Numbered from the stretch's first letter, positions 12,076 to 24,828 are shown. The stretch: 64,000 nucleotides of DNA from Dryococelus australis (GCA_029891345.1 CM056997.1:213071212-213135211), one strand, 5' to 3'. Notes: a model not told the origin generated them from the letters alone. Numbers and translations: made by a program.

Positions 12076-15000
12076 ATGCCAGCGAACAATCTAGCTGTTG
12101 AGTTGAACTATATGAGAGTGAGGGATTTGAGAATTATAGGCAGATATTTTAAACTTAAATATTGGTACAATTTAAAGAAAGCTGATTTAACTACAGCTAT
12201 TATACAATTTATTATAAATCAACAAGGTACAAGAAACATTGCAAATTTACCTTTTTAAATTACAATATAAAATACAGAAGAGCTGAAAAAGAAAAAATTA
12301 AAAAAATCTAATCAGATATTTGCAAAACCAAGGAATAAATATAACCAAAATTTAACTATTTTCAAAATCCGAAATTAAAGAAGAAAAATAAAAGTTTAGG
12401 TAAATTTTCTTCTTTTGAACAAAAAAAAATTAATGAGCATGTGGAAAGGAGGTATCCATTTGAAATTCCTGAAATTAGTCGTAATTTAATTGACAACTTC
12501 AACATTTGGCAAACAAAATACGGCAATTTGACAGAAAAAATTAATGCTGTTCGAAATGCTGTAAAGCAGTAAGAAAAAAAACTCGCCACAAACAAGGTGA
12601 TCATATGAGAATGTATGCAAATAATCAGGATTTTCGCCAAACAATTTCGGTTGCAAGAAATAACAATTTAAATACCTAAAATTTACCTAGTCAAATTGAG
12701 AGAGTAATTACATCCAACGAAAATGTAGACATAAATGAAACTACTTTCGATATTGCTGTTTACAAAGTTCCAAGAGGAAATGGTAGAAAAAAATTCTCAA
12801 TTTAACTAAAGACATAAAAGCAAAACAAAGTATTAAATAAATTAACAATGATGACAACTTATGTGGTCCCAAAGCAATAATTACAGATTTAACATACAGA
12901 ACTGTTATAAGTTTAGATAGATAATTAACGAATAATGAACTTATATACCTTAGAAAAGGAAGAAAATTACAAGGCGAATTGGCTCGTAAACTTTGCAAAA
13001 GAATGGGAAAAAGTTGTGGAATCAGTTTTTAATTTAGAAGATATTATGGATGCAGAAAATTTTCTAAATGTTCTATTTAAAGTTGTTTCAGCTGCACATT
13101 TCAATTTAATTATAGAGTCTGGTTAAAAAAATCAACAACTATTTATTTGTATTTACACGATGACTATAATGATATAATTAATAGTATGAAAGGATTTGAG
13201 GAATTTAGGTATTATTGGAAAAATTGTGACAAACCATACAATAATAAATATCAACGTGAGTGTGAGAAAAATAATAAAAATTGATGTAATGTGTGAAAAA
13301 AACCACAACACGAAAATAAAGATCTTATTAGAATATATTAACCAAAATGAAATAGATATTGTTTTGGAAAATAATGTTTTTCTAATCACGATGATGTATG
13401 TAAGGCGATTTATAAGTGCAAAACTAGTAACAAAATATGTTTGCGAAATAAAAAAACACGAATGTGGTTATGCCAAATGTGTTGGAATTGTAAGGAATTT
13501 GTGAAAACTGATTAACATAAATGTTATATGCAGGAGAGAGAACAAAACGGTGGCTTGGTTATAAAACCTTGTAGTTTTGATGTTAAACAGAACAAAAACA
13601 ATATGGATTGTTCTTACACCAAAATATACTATTTTTTTTTACTATGAAGCCACACGAGATACTGGTTTTCATACTCCAAATTTTATTTCTGTTCAAGATT
13701 TTTATGGTAACACAATACATTCTAAAACAAATGATGAGTTTTGCTAATGGGCAATATCTAAAAAAATAGTGGATATGCATTTATTGCACATAATTCAAAA
13801 GACTGCTATTCATATTTTACTTTACAATATTGTGTTAGAAACAGTATAAAACCTCGAACAATATATCAAGGTTAAAAAATTATGCAACTTAAAATATCGA
13901 ATCTAAATATCAAAATAATTGATAGTATAAACTTTATTCAAGGAAGTATTGCAACATTTCCAAAAACATTTGGATTAAAAGAACTTTAAAAAGGATATTT
14001 TCCACACTTTTTAATATACCAGAAAATAATATTTATGTATGAAAAATACCTGCCACAAAATTTTATGGAGTAAATACAATGACAGAAGAAGAACGAAAAA
14101 AAATTTTTTTTAGGTGGCATGCTGAAAAAGTAAAATAAAATTATATCTTCGATTTCAAAAATTACTTGCTGAATATTGTGATTCTGATGTTGATATTTTA
14201 CGACATGAATGTCTTAAATTTAGAAAATATTTTCTAGAAATAACTAATATAGATCTATTTTTATACAACAATAGCTGGTGTTTGTATGGCTATTTATTGA
14301 TCGAAATTTACTATTGAAAATAATATTGGTGTAATTAAAAATGATAAAAAAAAAGGAATGTTTAGTAAAGAATCAATTTCGTTGTTGAATATATTTCCAA
14401 ATGTTCTTCACGCATTAAATAGCGGGGAAGTAACTATTTGCGGAGCGAAAGTTGATGGTTACGATGAAAAACTAAAACAATTTATCAATGTCAAGGATGT
14501 TTTTGGCATTGTTGTCCTGATTGTTATTTACCTGATACTATAAATAAATGCAACAATGAAAGTATGGATGACTCATTTTCTAAAACAAACAATCTAACAA
14601 CAATTTTAAGACAAAATGGTTGCAATGTAAGGGAAATGTGGGCATGCAAATGGAAAAAAATCTATATTTTATTTAAAAAGTTATTCAGAAAAAAAAATAA
14701 AAATGCAAAAGAACCTTAATAGTCAAGAGATGCAATTTTTGGAAGTATTACAAATTCTACAAAATTAAAAGTTTCAGGAAAAAAATTAAGATCTATAGAC
14801 ATATGTAGTTTTTATCCAACAGTAATATTAAATGATTATTATCCAGATGGTCATCCTATTAAAATATTTAATCCAAAAAATTACAACAAAAATTGTTTTG
14901 GATTGGTAAAATGTAAAGTTATTCTACGACGAAATTTATATCACCAAGTACTTCCTATTAAACATGAAAAAACACTGTTTACTTTAGGTTGAAAAAGTTT

Positions 15001-15990
15001 TGTAGCGAAAAAAGGACCATGTATCCATAGTGAAGAAGGAAGAGCACTAAATGGAACATGGACTAAATTAGAACTAAATATAGCTATCTATAAAATTTAC
15101 AACTTACTTAAAATGTATGAAGTTAGGAACTAAAAGAAGTAATAAGATGTTTAGAAACTAAATTAAAACTTTTAGGAAAATTAAATTGGAAACCAGTCCA
15201 TGGGAAGATGATTATAAATCAAAAGAAGAATATATTCGTGTTATTAAAAATGGACAAAATATAAATTTAGATATCGAAAAATAGATCAAAATCCTAGTAA
15301 ATAGGCTGTTGCCAATATTTGTTAAAATTCACTTTGGGAAATTTGGGCAGAAACAAAATTTTACACAACTAGGATATATTACTTATCCAATTTGTTGTTA
15401 CGAATTTATATTAGATTATAGAATATAAATAGATAATTTTGTTTACAGCAATGATAAAATAATTGAAGTTTGATATAAATACAACAATAATTAAGTAGAA
15501 GACAACAATGCAACAAATGTATTTATAACAACTTTTACAACTTCAAATGCTATATAAAGATTATATGAAATGCTTGATAGATTTGATGATAAAGTAGTAT
15601 ATTATGATACAGATAGCATAGTTTACATTGATGATGGTAAAAATACTCTTAAAACAGGATGTATTTTAGGGAATAGACAGACGAATTTAGAAGATGATTA
15701 TTATGGTATAAATTTGATAAGTTAAGGGCAAAACCGCTATGGTTATAAAACATTTTTGGGAAAACAAGTTACAAAAATTAAAGAATTCTCTCTAAATCAC
15801 GAAAATGCTTTACAATTAAATATGAATTCGAAGAGTGAATTGGTACAAAAATCTAAGAAAAGCATTATTATAAAAAGCAATATGATAACAAGAGGTAAGA
15901 AAATAGAAAAATTTGTTGAATAAATACATGGTAAAAGAATTTAATTTTGACTATGAAAAACATATATAATTTGAATGACGAATATGATAT
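12076..15990 (+). pseudogene. Protein-primed DNA polymerase B of the Polinton (broken)
   Basis: Remains of a family-B polymerase, the replication enzyme of Polintons. In order: a short basic helical start with SAP/HeH-like character (12,076-12,258), VYKVPRGNG (about 12,760) and a LCGP-type segment, a His/Cys region (about 13,140-13,290), an exonuclease-type YEATRDTG (about 13,640-13,680), palm motif DICSFYP (14,798-14,818), GKFGQKQN (15,335-15,358), and the catalytic YYDTDS with DTDS at 15,606-15,617. About 1,300 codons of DNA fits the family. It is interrupted many times. It acts on the element's own linear DNA from a protein-primed end. The assignment is strong from motif order. Confidence 0.9.
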
Positions 15991-16035
15991 TATAGACAAA
16001 TTACAATAGTTATACTAAACAAATAATTTATATTT

Positions 16036-16790
16036 TTATATTAATATATAATATTTTTTTATATCTTTACTTTCTAAAACAATACAGATATCAGTTCCAT
16101 CAAAATTAATTAATTTTCCATTTTCATCTATAATTTCCAAAACAATGTGATTAAATCGATCATTACTAATTTGATAAAAAATTTGGTATGTGGACTCAAG
16201 AATAATATAATCTCTAAATCCAAACATAGTTATTTTTGGAAAACTAGCAATTATATGAGTTTATAAATTATTAGATTCATCATATTTTGTAAACATTCCA
16301 TATGCCAAGTTAAATGAACATTTATTGTTTTAAATGGTAATTATACCTAATTAAAATTAGGTAATTTAGTGGCTACAATATTTTGTCTTTTTCAATAGTC
16401 ATATTTATTTCAAAACCAAGAATATCAGACAGTCCATCATTAAATTTAATATCAAACTTATATTTGACAGATATTCTATTTTTCACATTATTAGCTGTTA
16501 ATTCAATATTCTTAGTTGGAAATTGTTCAATTGCAAGTAAAGTTTATTTTAATAATTCAATTGTAATTAACCTCTATGAATAGTTATAACTTTATTTTTA
16601 TCAACAGGACTGCATTTTTCATTTTTTGTTATAGTATTGTTGTTTATATTTGGTGTTAAAATGTTTGTATGAAAACTACTCAAATCAAACGAATTTTTAA
16701 TATGGACGATATCATAATTAAGTTTTTCTTAATTATGGAATCATTATTTGTCAACTTAAATAATTTACTAGCCATTTAATAAAAAATTAT
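16036..16790 (-). pseudogene. Unidentified Polinton gene (broken)
   Basis: Minus-strand gene remnant between polymerase and ATPase. Its C-terminal part (16,036-16,227) reads FGFRDYIILEST and IVLEIIDENGKLINF, a strand-rich pattern with Asp-Glu-Asn-Gly turns that would fit a jelly-roll or minor capsid-type protein. I have no firm family. It is placed tail-to-tail with the polymerase and head-to-head with the ATPase, which starts within about 10 bp of its presumed start. It is interrupted several times. Confidence 0.45.
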
Positions 16791-16798
16791 CTTATTAA

Positions 16799-17360
16799 AT
16801 GAAAAGAATAATTGGGGTACCTGTGGGGTTTTCTGAAGAAAACTCTAAAAATTAAAAGAATGGAGAAATATTGCCTGATGACATTAGAGCAATAATAGTT
16901 CGGCCTAGCAATGGTGCAAAAACTTATTTAGTGATAAATTTTAATTATAGGTTAAAGATGGTTAAAGTTTATTTATTGTAATTTTGTTCTAAAAGTTTGA
17001 ATCAAACGAATATATTCTGTTACAAAATGGTTTTGATAAAGTATTTAACAAATTAAGAGGTACAGAAAAAATTCCATTCTTTTTAAATAATAATAATGTA
17101 ATTATACCTTTAGATCAGTGCGATAATGAATCTCTGATTGCATTTGATGATGTTATTTTAGACAGTAAATACATAATTCGCAAATATTTTACTAGAGGAA
17201 GGCCTAAAAATATTGTTGTATTTTATGTAGCTCAATCTTATTTTTGTGTAAATTTAGACAAGATGACACTAACTTCAAACATATTGTTGGTGGTGATAAG
17301 TCTTATAAAAATTTAAAGATATTTTTGATCAAAATTTTGGGACAAAGATATGGTTTTTTA
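16799..17360 (+). pseudogene. FtsK/HerA-type genome-packaging ATPase of the Polinton (broken)
   Basis: Short P-loop ATPase of the A32/HerA-FtsK packaging type. Visible parts are a Walker A region VRPSNGAKT (about 16,898-16,926, against the family's GPSxxGKT), then SKSLNQ (about 16,991-17,010), IPLDQCDN, a Walker B region LIAFDDVIL (17,134-17,160) and an RKYFTRGRPKN sensor-like stretch (about 17,180-17,210). The length of about 180 codons is near that of Polinton ATPases. In intact relatives it is thought to load the element's DNA into capsids. It is interrupted several times. Confidence 0.85.
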
Positions 17361-17559
17361 CTTTAGATATGAGTTGAAAAATTAATTATGGGAAGTATAG
17401 AAATAACATTAAATACATAATTAAATTTAAAATATTTTGAAAGCATGTATATATTAAAACTAACAGTAAACTGGCCATTAAAATTACAGTTAACACAATG
17501 TGTGTTATGTTTTTGCATGTGTATAAGATAATTATAAAAATATTTAAAATTTACCAAAC

Positions 17560-18680
17560 ATCTGCTTTATTAATCCTAGAGTAATAAGCATTATCAAAAC
17601 CCAACCATTTTAAATAAATTTCAACTCCTTTGATTTTTAAAACTTTTCAACCAAACACTCATTTGAGTAGTTAGTTCTAATAATTTCGAATTCATAAAAA
17701 CTTCCTTTTATTTCTTCTTCATTAATATCTTATAATTTGTAAGGTTGTGCATCATAATTTAAAACCTCAAAAATAGTAAATAATTTTTTATAACCTGCAG
17801 TTCTGTAATATCAGTATAAGGTTCTTCAAAAATTCGTTTAATTTTACTCACAAGGACATCTCCAACTTTGTATTTCGGTTTAGTAAACCTGTCAACAAAA
17901 TTTGTGTGCAATAATTTTTTTCATTTTTCTTATTAACTTCATTAGTTTTATAATAGTTCTATGTTTTTGAATTCTTGTATTCTTAAACTAAATCATCTAA
18001 TATATCTACCCATTTATAATTATCATACTAAGCGAATTTCATCCACATCATATTTTTTAAAGTTCGATCAATCTTTCTACAACACCAGCTTTTTAATTAG
18101 CTATAAGTAGAATAATGATTGATGTTATATTTTTTATGAAGTTCTTCACATGTTTTATTATAAAATTCTGATTCATTATCACTTTGTAAATTATTTGGTT
18201 TTCTTTTAAATAATATAGATTTTAAACCATTTACTACATTTTTTGCAGTTTTATCTTTAGTTAGAATAGCAAATGCATATTTTGAAGGAAAAAAAATCTA
18301 TAATTGCCATATATTTATTTCCATTGTTTATATGTGACATTCCTTTCAAATTAACAGTAGCCATCTCAACAAGATCAATTTGCCATTAATAATAAACTTC
18401 ATATGAAATTACTTTTCTTCTGGGGAAATTTTTTCTTACTGACTTGTATAATTCATTTATTTCATCTCTTTCATTGGGCACATTGTTTTTAAATGTTGAC
18501 TTACTAGACTTACATATAAAACATTTACTTTTCTGAACTAATCGTCCATTTTAAGTATTTTCACTTTTTATAGTATTATTTTTAGTAACTTTCTTACACA
18601 TTAAACACCAATTATTCACTATTTAATATTTTAAAAAGAATCAATCTTTACATTTTACAATTATTCCTATTTTAGTCATC
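17560..18680 (-). pseudogene. Retroviral-type integrase of the Polinton (broken)
   Basis: Minus-strand DDE integrase. Landmarks in reading order are a Cys pair region with CFICKSSKS (about 18,490-18,520), WQIDLVEM with the first Asp near 18,374, IDFF and SKYAFAILTKDKTAK (about 18,230-18,300), LQSDNESEFYN with the second Asp and the Glu near 18,160-18,190, then RTLKNMMW and YKWVDILDDLV (about 17,990-18,060). This spacing is the integrase core that Polintons share with LTR elements. The enzyme inserts the element with a 6-bp target duplication. It is broken at several points. Confidence 0.88.
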
Positions 18681-18719
18681 AATCCAGCATCATATTCAGA
18701 TGCATATATATATTTAAGT

Positions 18720-19610
18720 TAAAATATCGCCTCCTTTAACATCAAAAAGATTACTATAGTAAATTTTTGCAGATCCTCTAATAACAGTTACAGTATCATC
18801 AGGTAAATTAGGATTAGCAGTAATTATTTTATAAATAGCATAATCCTTCATAAAAGTAAATAAAATGTGATTATTATCTAAGCGAAAAATATTATTTTTT
18901 ATTCCACTTTACAGGTAAATAAAATATGGGAGATTTTCCTTTCTTATAATTTTCAACTTTTGAGTTAACAAGTGTGATTACTATAATTCAAAACTAATTG
19001 GTTTAAATTTTGCAATTTATCACTTATTTATTAATCAAAAAATCTTTTATTGACAGCATCTTTTCCATCTATAGAATCAGCCATATTATAAATTCTACAA
19101 TTTAGAAGAGAATCATAATATTTTGCATAAACTAAAACTTTACTAATTGATCTTTTAGTGGGGTAACAGTGATATTGTATTTTGAATCTACATTTGTTTT
19201 TAAACCATAATCAGAAAAAAAATTACGGTATTTGGAATCTATATCTTTTTTAGGAACTTATTTGCATCATTTATAAATCTTATATAATTGGCAATAGTAT
19301 TATTGAATTGTAAATTTATGTCTCCTTTTAAAGCATTTTCATCTAACTGTTTATTGAAACATATTTTATTGACTGCGTCCTTATCATCTCTAGGATAGTC
19401 TATATTAACAACTCTATGTCCTAAAAAAAGAAACATAAGATTTGTATAATCAAAGCAAGTGCTTAAATTACTTTGTAAATCAGAAACACCCGAATTGCAC
19501 TTTGCAACTACATATGTTTTAAATCATAAGTGTTAGTGTCAAAATTTTTATTAAAATATTTCATTAATGGTTTCCCAAATATATCTGTAATTTAATAACA
19601 AAGAAATTAT
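18720..19610 (-). pseudogene. Polinton gene with repeated DDKDAVNK motif, fiber-like (broken)
   Basis: Minus-strand remnant in which the motif D-x-K-DAVNK followed by an aromatic and an Asn appears twice (about 19,040-19,080 and 19,345-19,400), spaced by about 100 codons of strand-rich, Asn-rich sequence. The pattern resembles the DPxDDxDAVNKxY repeats of phage and virus tail or fiber proteins. It lies between integrase and protease. That it is a fiber- or spike-type structural protein is inference from the motif only. It is broken. Confidence 0.4.
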
Positions 19611-19620
19611 ATTGTTCAAC

Positions 19621-19950
19621 TTAAAATCTTTCAAAAATTTGTGATATAATTAAACATAGATGTCCACGTAAAACTGAATCAAAATTCCGAACTCGATCAT
19701 CATTGTAATACACATTTCTACTTTTGAAATAATTAGTTAAATTAGTAGGAATAATACCTACAAATGTATCAAAATAGTTAACATTATTATTTGCTTTAAA
19801 ATACCATACCCAATGAGTTCCAGGATTTGATGAAATGTCAAAATTTACCACAGCACATTCATTTTTGTGCATATTTTTTGGTAATTCATCAATCATATCA
19901 ACATTTCTGAATTTTTTATATTTTGTATTTTTACATAATTTAGATATCAA
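19621..19950 (-). pseudogene. Adenovirus-type maturation cysteine protease of the Polinton
   Basis: A minus-strand frame of about 109 codons with the catalytic His in NPGTHWVWY (about 19,800-19,825), an Asp-bearing YFDTF segment, and a Cys in RGHLCL near the C terminus (about 19,640-19,660). This His-Asp-Cys order is that of the adenovirus/Polinton capsid-maturation protease. It overlaps the end of the next gene upstream, so the two minus-strand genes were tightly packed. Its length is close to that of Polinton proteases, but the element around it is dead. Confidence 0.85.
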
Positions 19951-20218
19951 TATTAGAGAATGGTGATATATTAAACTTTTTTGGTGACCCCTTCTTTATT
20001 GCAACTAAACCACTTCCTGAATGTTCCATTGCCAAAGTGTGTCTCTGTTCTTCTATTTTTTTTCTAGTTAGTTCATCAGAATTATAAATTGAAGTAGCCA
20101 CTCCTGCTAAAGCACCATGTCCAGTTAAAACATAAACTATGAGGGGAATAATTCCTCCATGGTGTAGACCACTTCCTAATTTTTCTTTAATATTTTTTTT
20201 TATTGATGGAAGTGGCAA
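19940..20218 (-). pseudogene. Small Gly/hydrophobic virion-type protein of the Polinton
   Basis: A frame of 92 codons starts MPLPSIKKNIKEKLG. A hydrophobic segment (GGIIPLIVYVLTGHGALAGVA) is followed by a charged helix with RKKIEEQRHTLAMEHSG. A small protein with one Gly/Ala-rich hydrophobic stretch is usual in this place in Polintons and is compared with adenovirus pVI/pX-type minor capsid proteins; that analogy is from memory. It overlaps the protease by a few bases. Confidence 0.55.
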
Positions 20219-20229
20219 AGTTAGTGAGA

Positions 20230-21244
20230 AACTTTTATTAGATATGGAATATCTTTTGGATTATTAACAACAAAATCAGACAATTTATTGGTAAGCATAT
20301 TCATTATGTTTATTTTTTCATTGTAAAATTGTTATTACCAGCATTTTATTTAGCATGAATAACTAATAATCTGTCGACCAATTCTCTAAAATCGCCCATC
20401 CAAACATTCTTATGTCAAATTGTTGTATTTTTATATGTTCTCCAGAACTAGTAGTTCTTCGAGAAATCGTTTGTTGTGATGTGTTTGGCTCTGATCTTGG
20501 AATTATATTCTTTCTAGGTTTTTCATAAAATTCGATAATAATATTATTATACTTCCAACCTCCACTCGAAGCTACCTTTTTATTACGATATTATTGTTGG
20601 ACTGCAGCATTGTCTAATAAAACAATTTCTGTGTAATTTTTAAGGTCATTATAATTGTAAGTACCTACAAGTTCTTTTGCGGTATTTTTTAAAAACAATT
20701 TAGAAAGTTTTTTTTGTTAATTCATATTTTTTATCTTTGACAAATAGAAAATTACCATCTATATTTACTTCTGTATCACCGATTTTTAAAATATGTATTT
20801 ATCCTTGTAAACTGTATTTTCGTTAATTCTATGAAATCTCCAGTAATATATATTTTCCTGGTCTACTTGTTGATTCATTCAAAGGTATAGTTCCAATTTA
20901 CTCTTCCAAATTAGGAGATTTATGTTCTGAAAGTTGCTCTCTTTCAAACGATGTTTCTTCTGGTGTTGGTGGATAATCTAAATTTTTCAGTGCAACAGGA
21001 ACTAGTGTTGTTATTAATTATTTATTTTCTTCCCTTACTTTTTCTACATTTTACCAATATCTTGTAATTCGCGAATTAAAGGTAGATCATTCTTCTTATT
21101 TTTTTCATATTCTACTTCATGATTGTTTTTATAATATTTATACCTTTCGGTGAGAAACTTAACTGGAGAACCTCCTTTTGATTCTTTCATTTGTATAAAA
21201 GTATTGAATGTTTTGAGAGACAAACTTTTCCTCCTACCGACCAA
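20230..21244 (-). pseudogene. Unidentified Polinton gene next to the capsid gene (broken)
   Basis: Minus-strand remnant starting MVGRRKSLSLKTF at 21,244, rich in Lys and Glu (KYYKNNHEVEYEKNKK). It continues through an FLFVKDKKYELTK-like segment (about 20,710-20,740) to a WMGDFRELVDRLL-like end (about 20,360-20,400). A related end, YVRNLINRLLIIHGEENAG, is readable in the small Polinton at about 61,340-61,420, which supports a real conserved gene. Its start overlaps the opposite-strand capsid start (21,191-21,244), so both are read from a shared divergent region. Function unknown; broken. Confidence 0.55.
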
Positions 21245-22475
21245 CTTAAAGGGAATTTAAATGTTTACAATAATAAAATTGAATTTGATATTCCAATAGG
21301 AGATGGTTTTTCTTTTCCAAATTTTGCTTACGTTTATGAGCAATTTCGTTTACTAAAAAGAGATAAAGAAGGAAACGAGACAAAATATGTGAAGTTTGAT
21401 AATATTGATGTTTGTTCTAACATATTTTATTTCCAATTTTCTAGACTATAAATCTCAAAACATGGACATATTATTGAAGCTGTTTATAATCCAGGAATAA
21501 AATCAACAGTGATGAATACTTTAAGATCACCAGGTGAAAAAAATTATTTAGAATTATCTTGTGCTGATGATTATTATCGAGTAAAAGCTACCTATAGCAC
21601 TAAACCAAATGAAATAATCTATCCACTGAGATATCTATTTGGTTTTATTCGAGATAGCAATTACAGTTATTGGAAAGGTGGTTATAAATTTTATTTTATT
21701 CGTAATATATCTGATAACAATTGTTTATTTGTTTAATGCTCACTTGATAGAAATTATGCAGAACCAGGTAAAGTTGTTATACAAAAATAAGAAATCATGT
21801 GGCCTGTTGTTGAATACGAATCAAGCACAGTCCTTGCAATTAAAGAAAAAAAAATGTTAACCCTAAAATTCCTATTCAGTTGATTATTGGCAATTTTTAT
21901 AAAAATAAATTCCTATTAGAACAACTGTTTTTTACTTTTATATAAAAAGACCAGTTTAATAATTTACATTTTGTCATGCCCGATTTTTTAATTTTAGGCC
22001 TTCAAACTAATGGGAATAATCGTGTTGATCAGGAAGTGCATGCTTCTATGTTTGATCACTGTTATGTAAGAAATATTTATGTCAAAATTGGAAAAAAAAT
22101 GAAATTTTTCCAAAAGAAAATTGGAATCTAGATATTGGCAATAATTTTTGTCATGAAGCGTTTCTTGCTTATAGCAATTTTAGAACTTCTAAAGCAAAAC
22201 TAGATACTGTATATAGAAATAATGAACTTTATTATAAGCTGGTTCTGAAGTTTGATGGTAAAACCAATTATTATTCATTTTAGATGGAAAACAATTACAT
22301 TTTATGGATTGCTTATATAGGAAATCAGCTGTAGTTAAAGAAAAAACAAATATAAAAAGTAGTGTTGATTTTGATAAAGCTGCTGTAGGATGTACAATTC
22401 GTAATGTTATTTTAATTAGATAAATGAATTTAACTTATGATTATTTGAAAGAAATAATTACTGAAGATATATAAA
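21191..22475 (+). pseudogene. Polinton major capsid protein, double jelly-roll type (broken)
   Basis: Plus-strand remnant of about 430 codons. Early segments KIEFDIPIGDGFSFPNFAYVY and VCSNIFYFQFSRL, the middle PLRYLFGFIRDSNYSYW, a GKVVIQK..IMWPVV box (about 21,765-21,810) and a C-terminal SSVDFDKAA...NLTYDYLKE stretch follow the order I associate with the arthropod Polinton/adintovirus capsid protein. The second Polinton (59,190-60,480) encodes the same series, so the gene is conserved within the family. It is interrupted many times. Confidence 0.75.
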
Positions 22476-22668
22476 TTTTTTTAATTAATAAATAGAAGAA
22501 AAACTATTTCTTTCAATATTTTCATACAATTGTTATTTAAAACTTTTACGATTTTTTCAGATATTCATAATAATTATTTGATCAAATAAAAAATCGTAAT
22601 TCTAATAAAAAATTTCTCATACTATCACTTTTTTTATATAAAACATGTGTACTTTTTTTAATAATATA

Positions 22669-22905
22669 CATGGATCAAATTATAGAACTTTTAGAACTTA
22701 GGGATATTGAATATGAAATTATAAAATCAGAAACTTCCATTTATAAAGAATTGGACATTGTTTATTTCAAAATAGTTTGATGTTGTGATGTTTGTGATTA
22801 TGGAATCAGTAATGGATAAGCTTCAGATTTCTCTATATGTTTAGACTGTAAAGAGTTTTTTGGTGTTTTAATTTTGTTGAATAAATTTATGAATTCTACC
22901 AATTA
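22669..22905 (+). pseudogene. Small right-end frame of the Polinton, unknown
   Basis: Begins MDQIIELLELRDIEYEIIK and has a Cys set (CCDVC, ICLDC) that could hold a metal ion. It runs up to the inner edge of the right inverted repeat. No family is recognised. Confidence 0.35.
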
Positions 22906-23244
22906 TATTTGAAATATTTCGCTTTATTTTAGCTTGATTTACTTGATTTTGGTTTAAATTTGCTTAATTTTTACTATTCTTGTGAATGATATTTGCGTTC
23001 ACTATTTGTGCAGGATATCTTTGTGTTGAACTTCGAGGAAAAAAGATTGATTTTGGACGAAAAAAGGTTGAAATTATTGAAAAATTATATTAAATGACGG
23101 AAAAAATTATGAAAATCATGGAATTTAAGTTCTGAATTGGTTCGAAATTCGAGGAAAATGTTGATATTATTTTTAAAACACACAGAAAAAAAAATCATAA
23201 AATTAAAGGTGAAAAATTGATAGTCTTCAAGTGAATCATATACT
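22905..23244 (-). repeat. Right terminal inverted repeat of the Polinton
   Basis: Reverse-complement partner of 10,676-11,075, ending in TCATATACT. The adjoining bases ACTAAT would be the target duplication. They match the left flanking GCAAAT at only four positions. Confidence 0.92.
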
Positions 23245-24828
23245 ACTAATAAATATTGTGGATATTTTGAGTCGAGTCATGGAGATCATGATAAAGCTAC
23301 TTAAAGTAAAAACCCGGGTATGTTTAGAGGTTTTTAAATTCTTTGCATCTTAAACAAAGCATTATATTAATTTTAAACCACGTGCCCTGCTTTGAAATTC
23401 TTCCTGGCGCGCTACCACTGATCCAAAATATATACCGCCATGCCTGAAAGAGTTACACCTTTCAGTCCTTGTCTGCACTACAGTGGAGATGTCGCAGAGG
23501 AAAGAAATCTTTTGCAAGAGCTATACTTATGTAGCAAGGGACATTGCCCAGTGCAATAAGTTACTTTCTTGCGAGTAATGGGATTTGTGGATATTTCTAG
23601 AGCTCTGGTTTATGTGTGGATTTCTTTCCCGACGTCTATTAAACACCGATCTCATAATTCATATGTTAATGAAGCAAGTTTACGAACAAGCATATTCCTT
23701 GATTGCACACTTCAATACCTAAATTAATTTCGGAACTGAAATGGTTAGGAAAGTTATGAACGTCTCCAAACGTAAACTTGTGTGGGTTTAACAGCGCCCC
23801 GGGGTACTTTTATGAATTCCTTTAGAAAGGCTGGAGGATGTAAGTTTGACGACGAATTCCTCCCTCCAACCTACCCTCGACCTGTTTGCTTTTCACGACC
23901 ATGTTGATAAAGCGGTTCAGCACAGCGAATCAGGATGGATTTATGTTCCTTCCGACGGTCAGCGAAAACTCTGAGCGAGGATCCTCTCTGCTTTAATAAA
24001 CTATGGCTGGAAACGTTACAAGAAGCGGCGATGATGGTCGTGTTACACACGTTGTACGACCTATGAGTCAATTTTGAATACTTGACGTTCCGTTTATGCC
24101 TACCTACCACGAGATCTCAACCAAATTATGTTGAGCTATGTGAGATTATAATCTCCGAAATTTGTTTCGCGATTATTTCCGTGATTTTAAAGATCGCATT
24201 TTGTAAGAGAATTTCATGTTGAAATTCCACAAGAACCAAAATTTAAAAGAAATGCAAGTTTCTTTTACCTGTGTTAATACTCTTCAGTTTATTCCACCTA
24301 CTGCGATGGGACTTGGAAACATCGGGCACTCGTGATGTGGGAGAGAATTGTATTTCAGCAGAAGAGAATGTACTCTGTCCTAGTGTGTCCGAGTTGGGAA
24401 TTTTATTTATTTTTGTGAGCCATTATTGGCACCTCTATGGGAAGGTCTCATCAGGCAGGCTCCTATTTATATCCTGCGTATTCTCTTTCTAATTCCTCAA
24501 ACAATCTTACTCTATGGCCGAGCATTACGTAATATTTGATTTTATGTTGGTAAATAATGTTCGTTTAATGGCATGTTCATTTGATGTGAAATTCAGTGTT
24601 GTCGAAGAGATTATTCGGTGGTGCTTTATTTCGTCATGAAGATTTGTAAATTTTTATCAAATCCGTTTAGAATTTCGGCTAGTCATTTAGACTTAACAAA
24701 ATGCTGTGAACACATTTTTATCTTTACGTTAAATAAAATTTTCTTTTTTATGTTATTTTGCTAATTTTTTTCAGTGTAGGCTACATTCATGTATTGATTA
24801 GGTTATGTTATGTTGAGTTAGGTTACAG
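23245..24828. other. Non-coding stretch, nothing recognised
   Basis: Moderately AT-rich, with short open frames lacking motifs (the longest, about 79 codons, is at 23,871-24,110). No repeat ends seen. Confidence 0.4.

Larger units (their letters stand above)
10676..23244. mobile_element. Polinton/Maverick element, decayed (fossil)
   Basis: A 12.6-kb element bounded by inverted repeats that start AGTATATGA and end TCATATACT, the AGT...ACT ends typical of Polintons. Parts in order: polymerase B (+), an unidentified gene (-), packaging ATPase (+), integrase (-), a fiber-like gene (-), maturation protease (-), a small hydrophobic virion-type protein (-), an unidentified gene (-), major capsid protein (+) and a small right-end frame (+). 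The flanking 6-mers agree at only 4 of 6 bases. All large genes are interrupted, in total by well over twenty breaks, so it is an old and dead copy. Its length is somewhat below the usual 15-20 kb. Confidence 0.93.
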
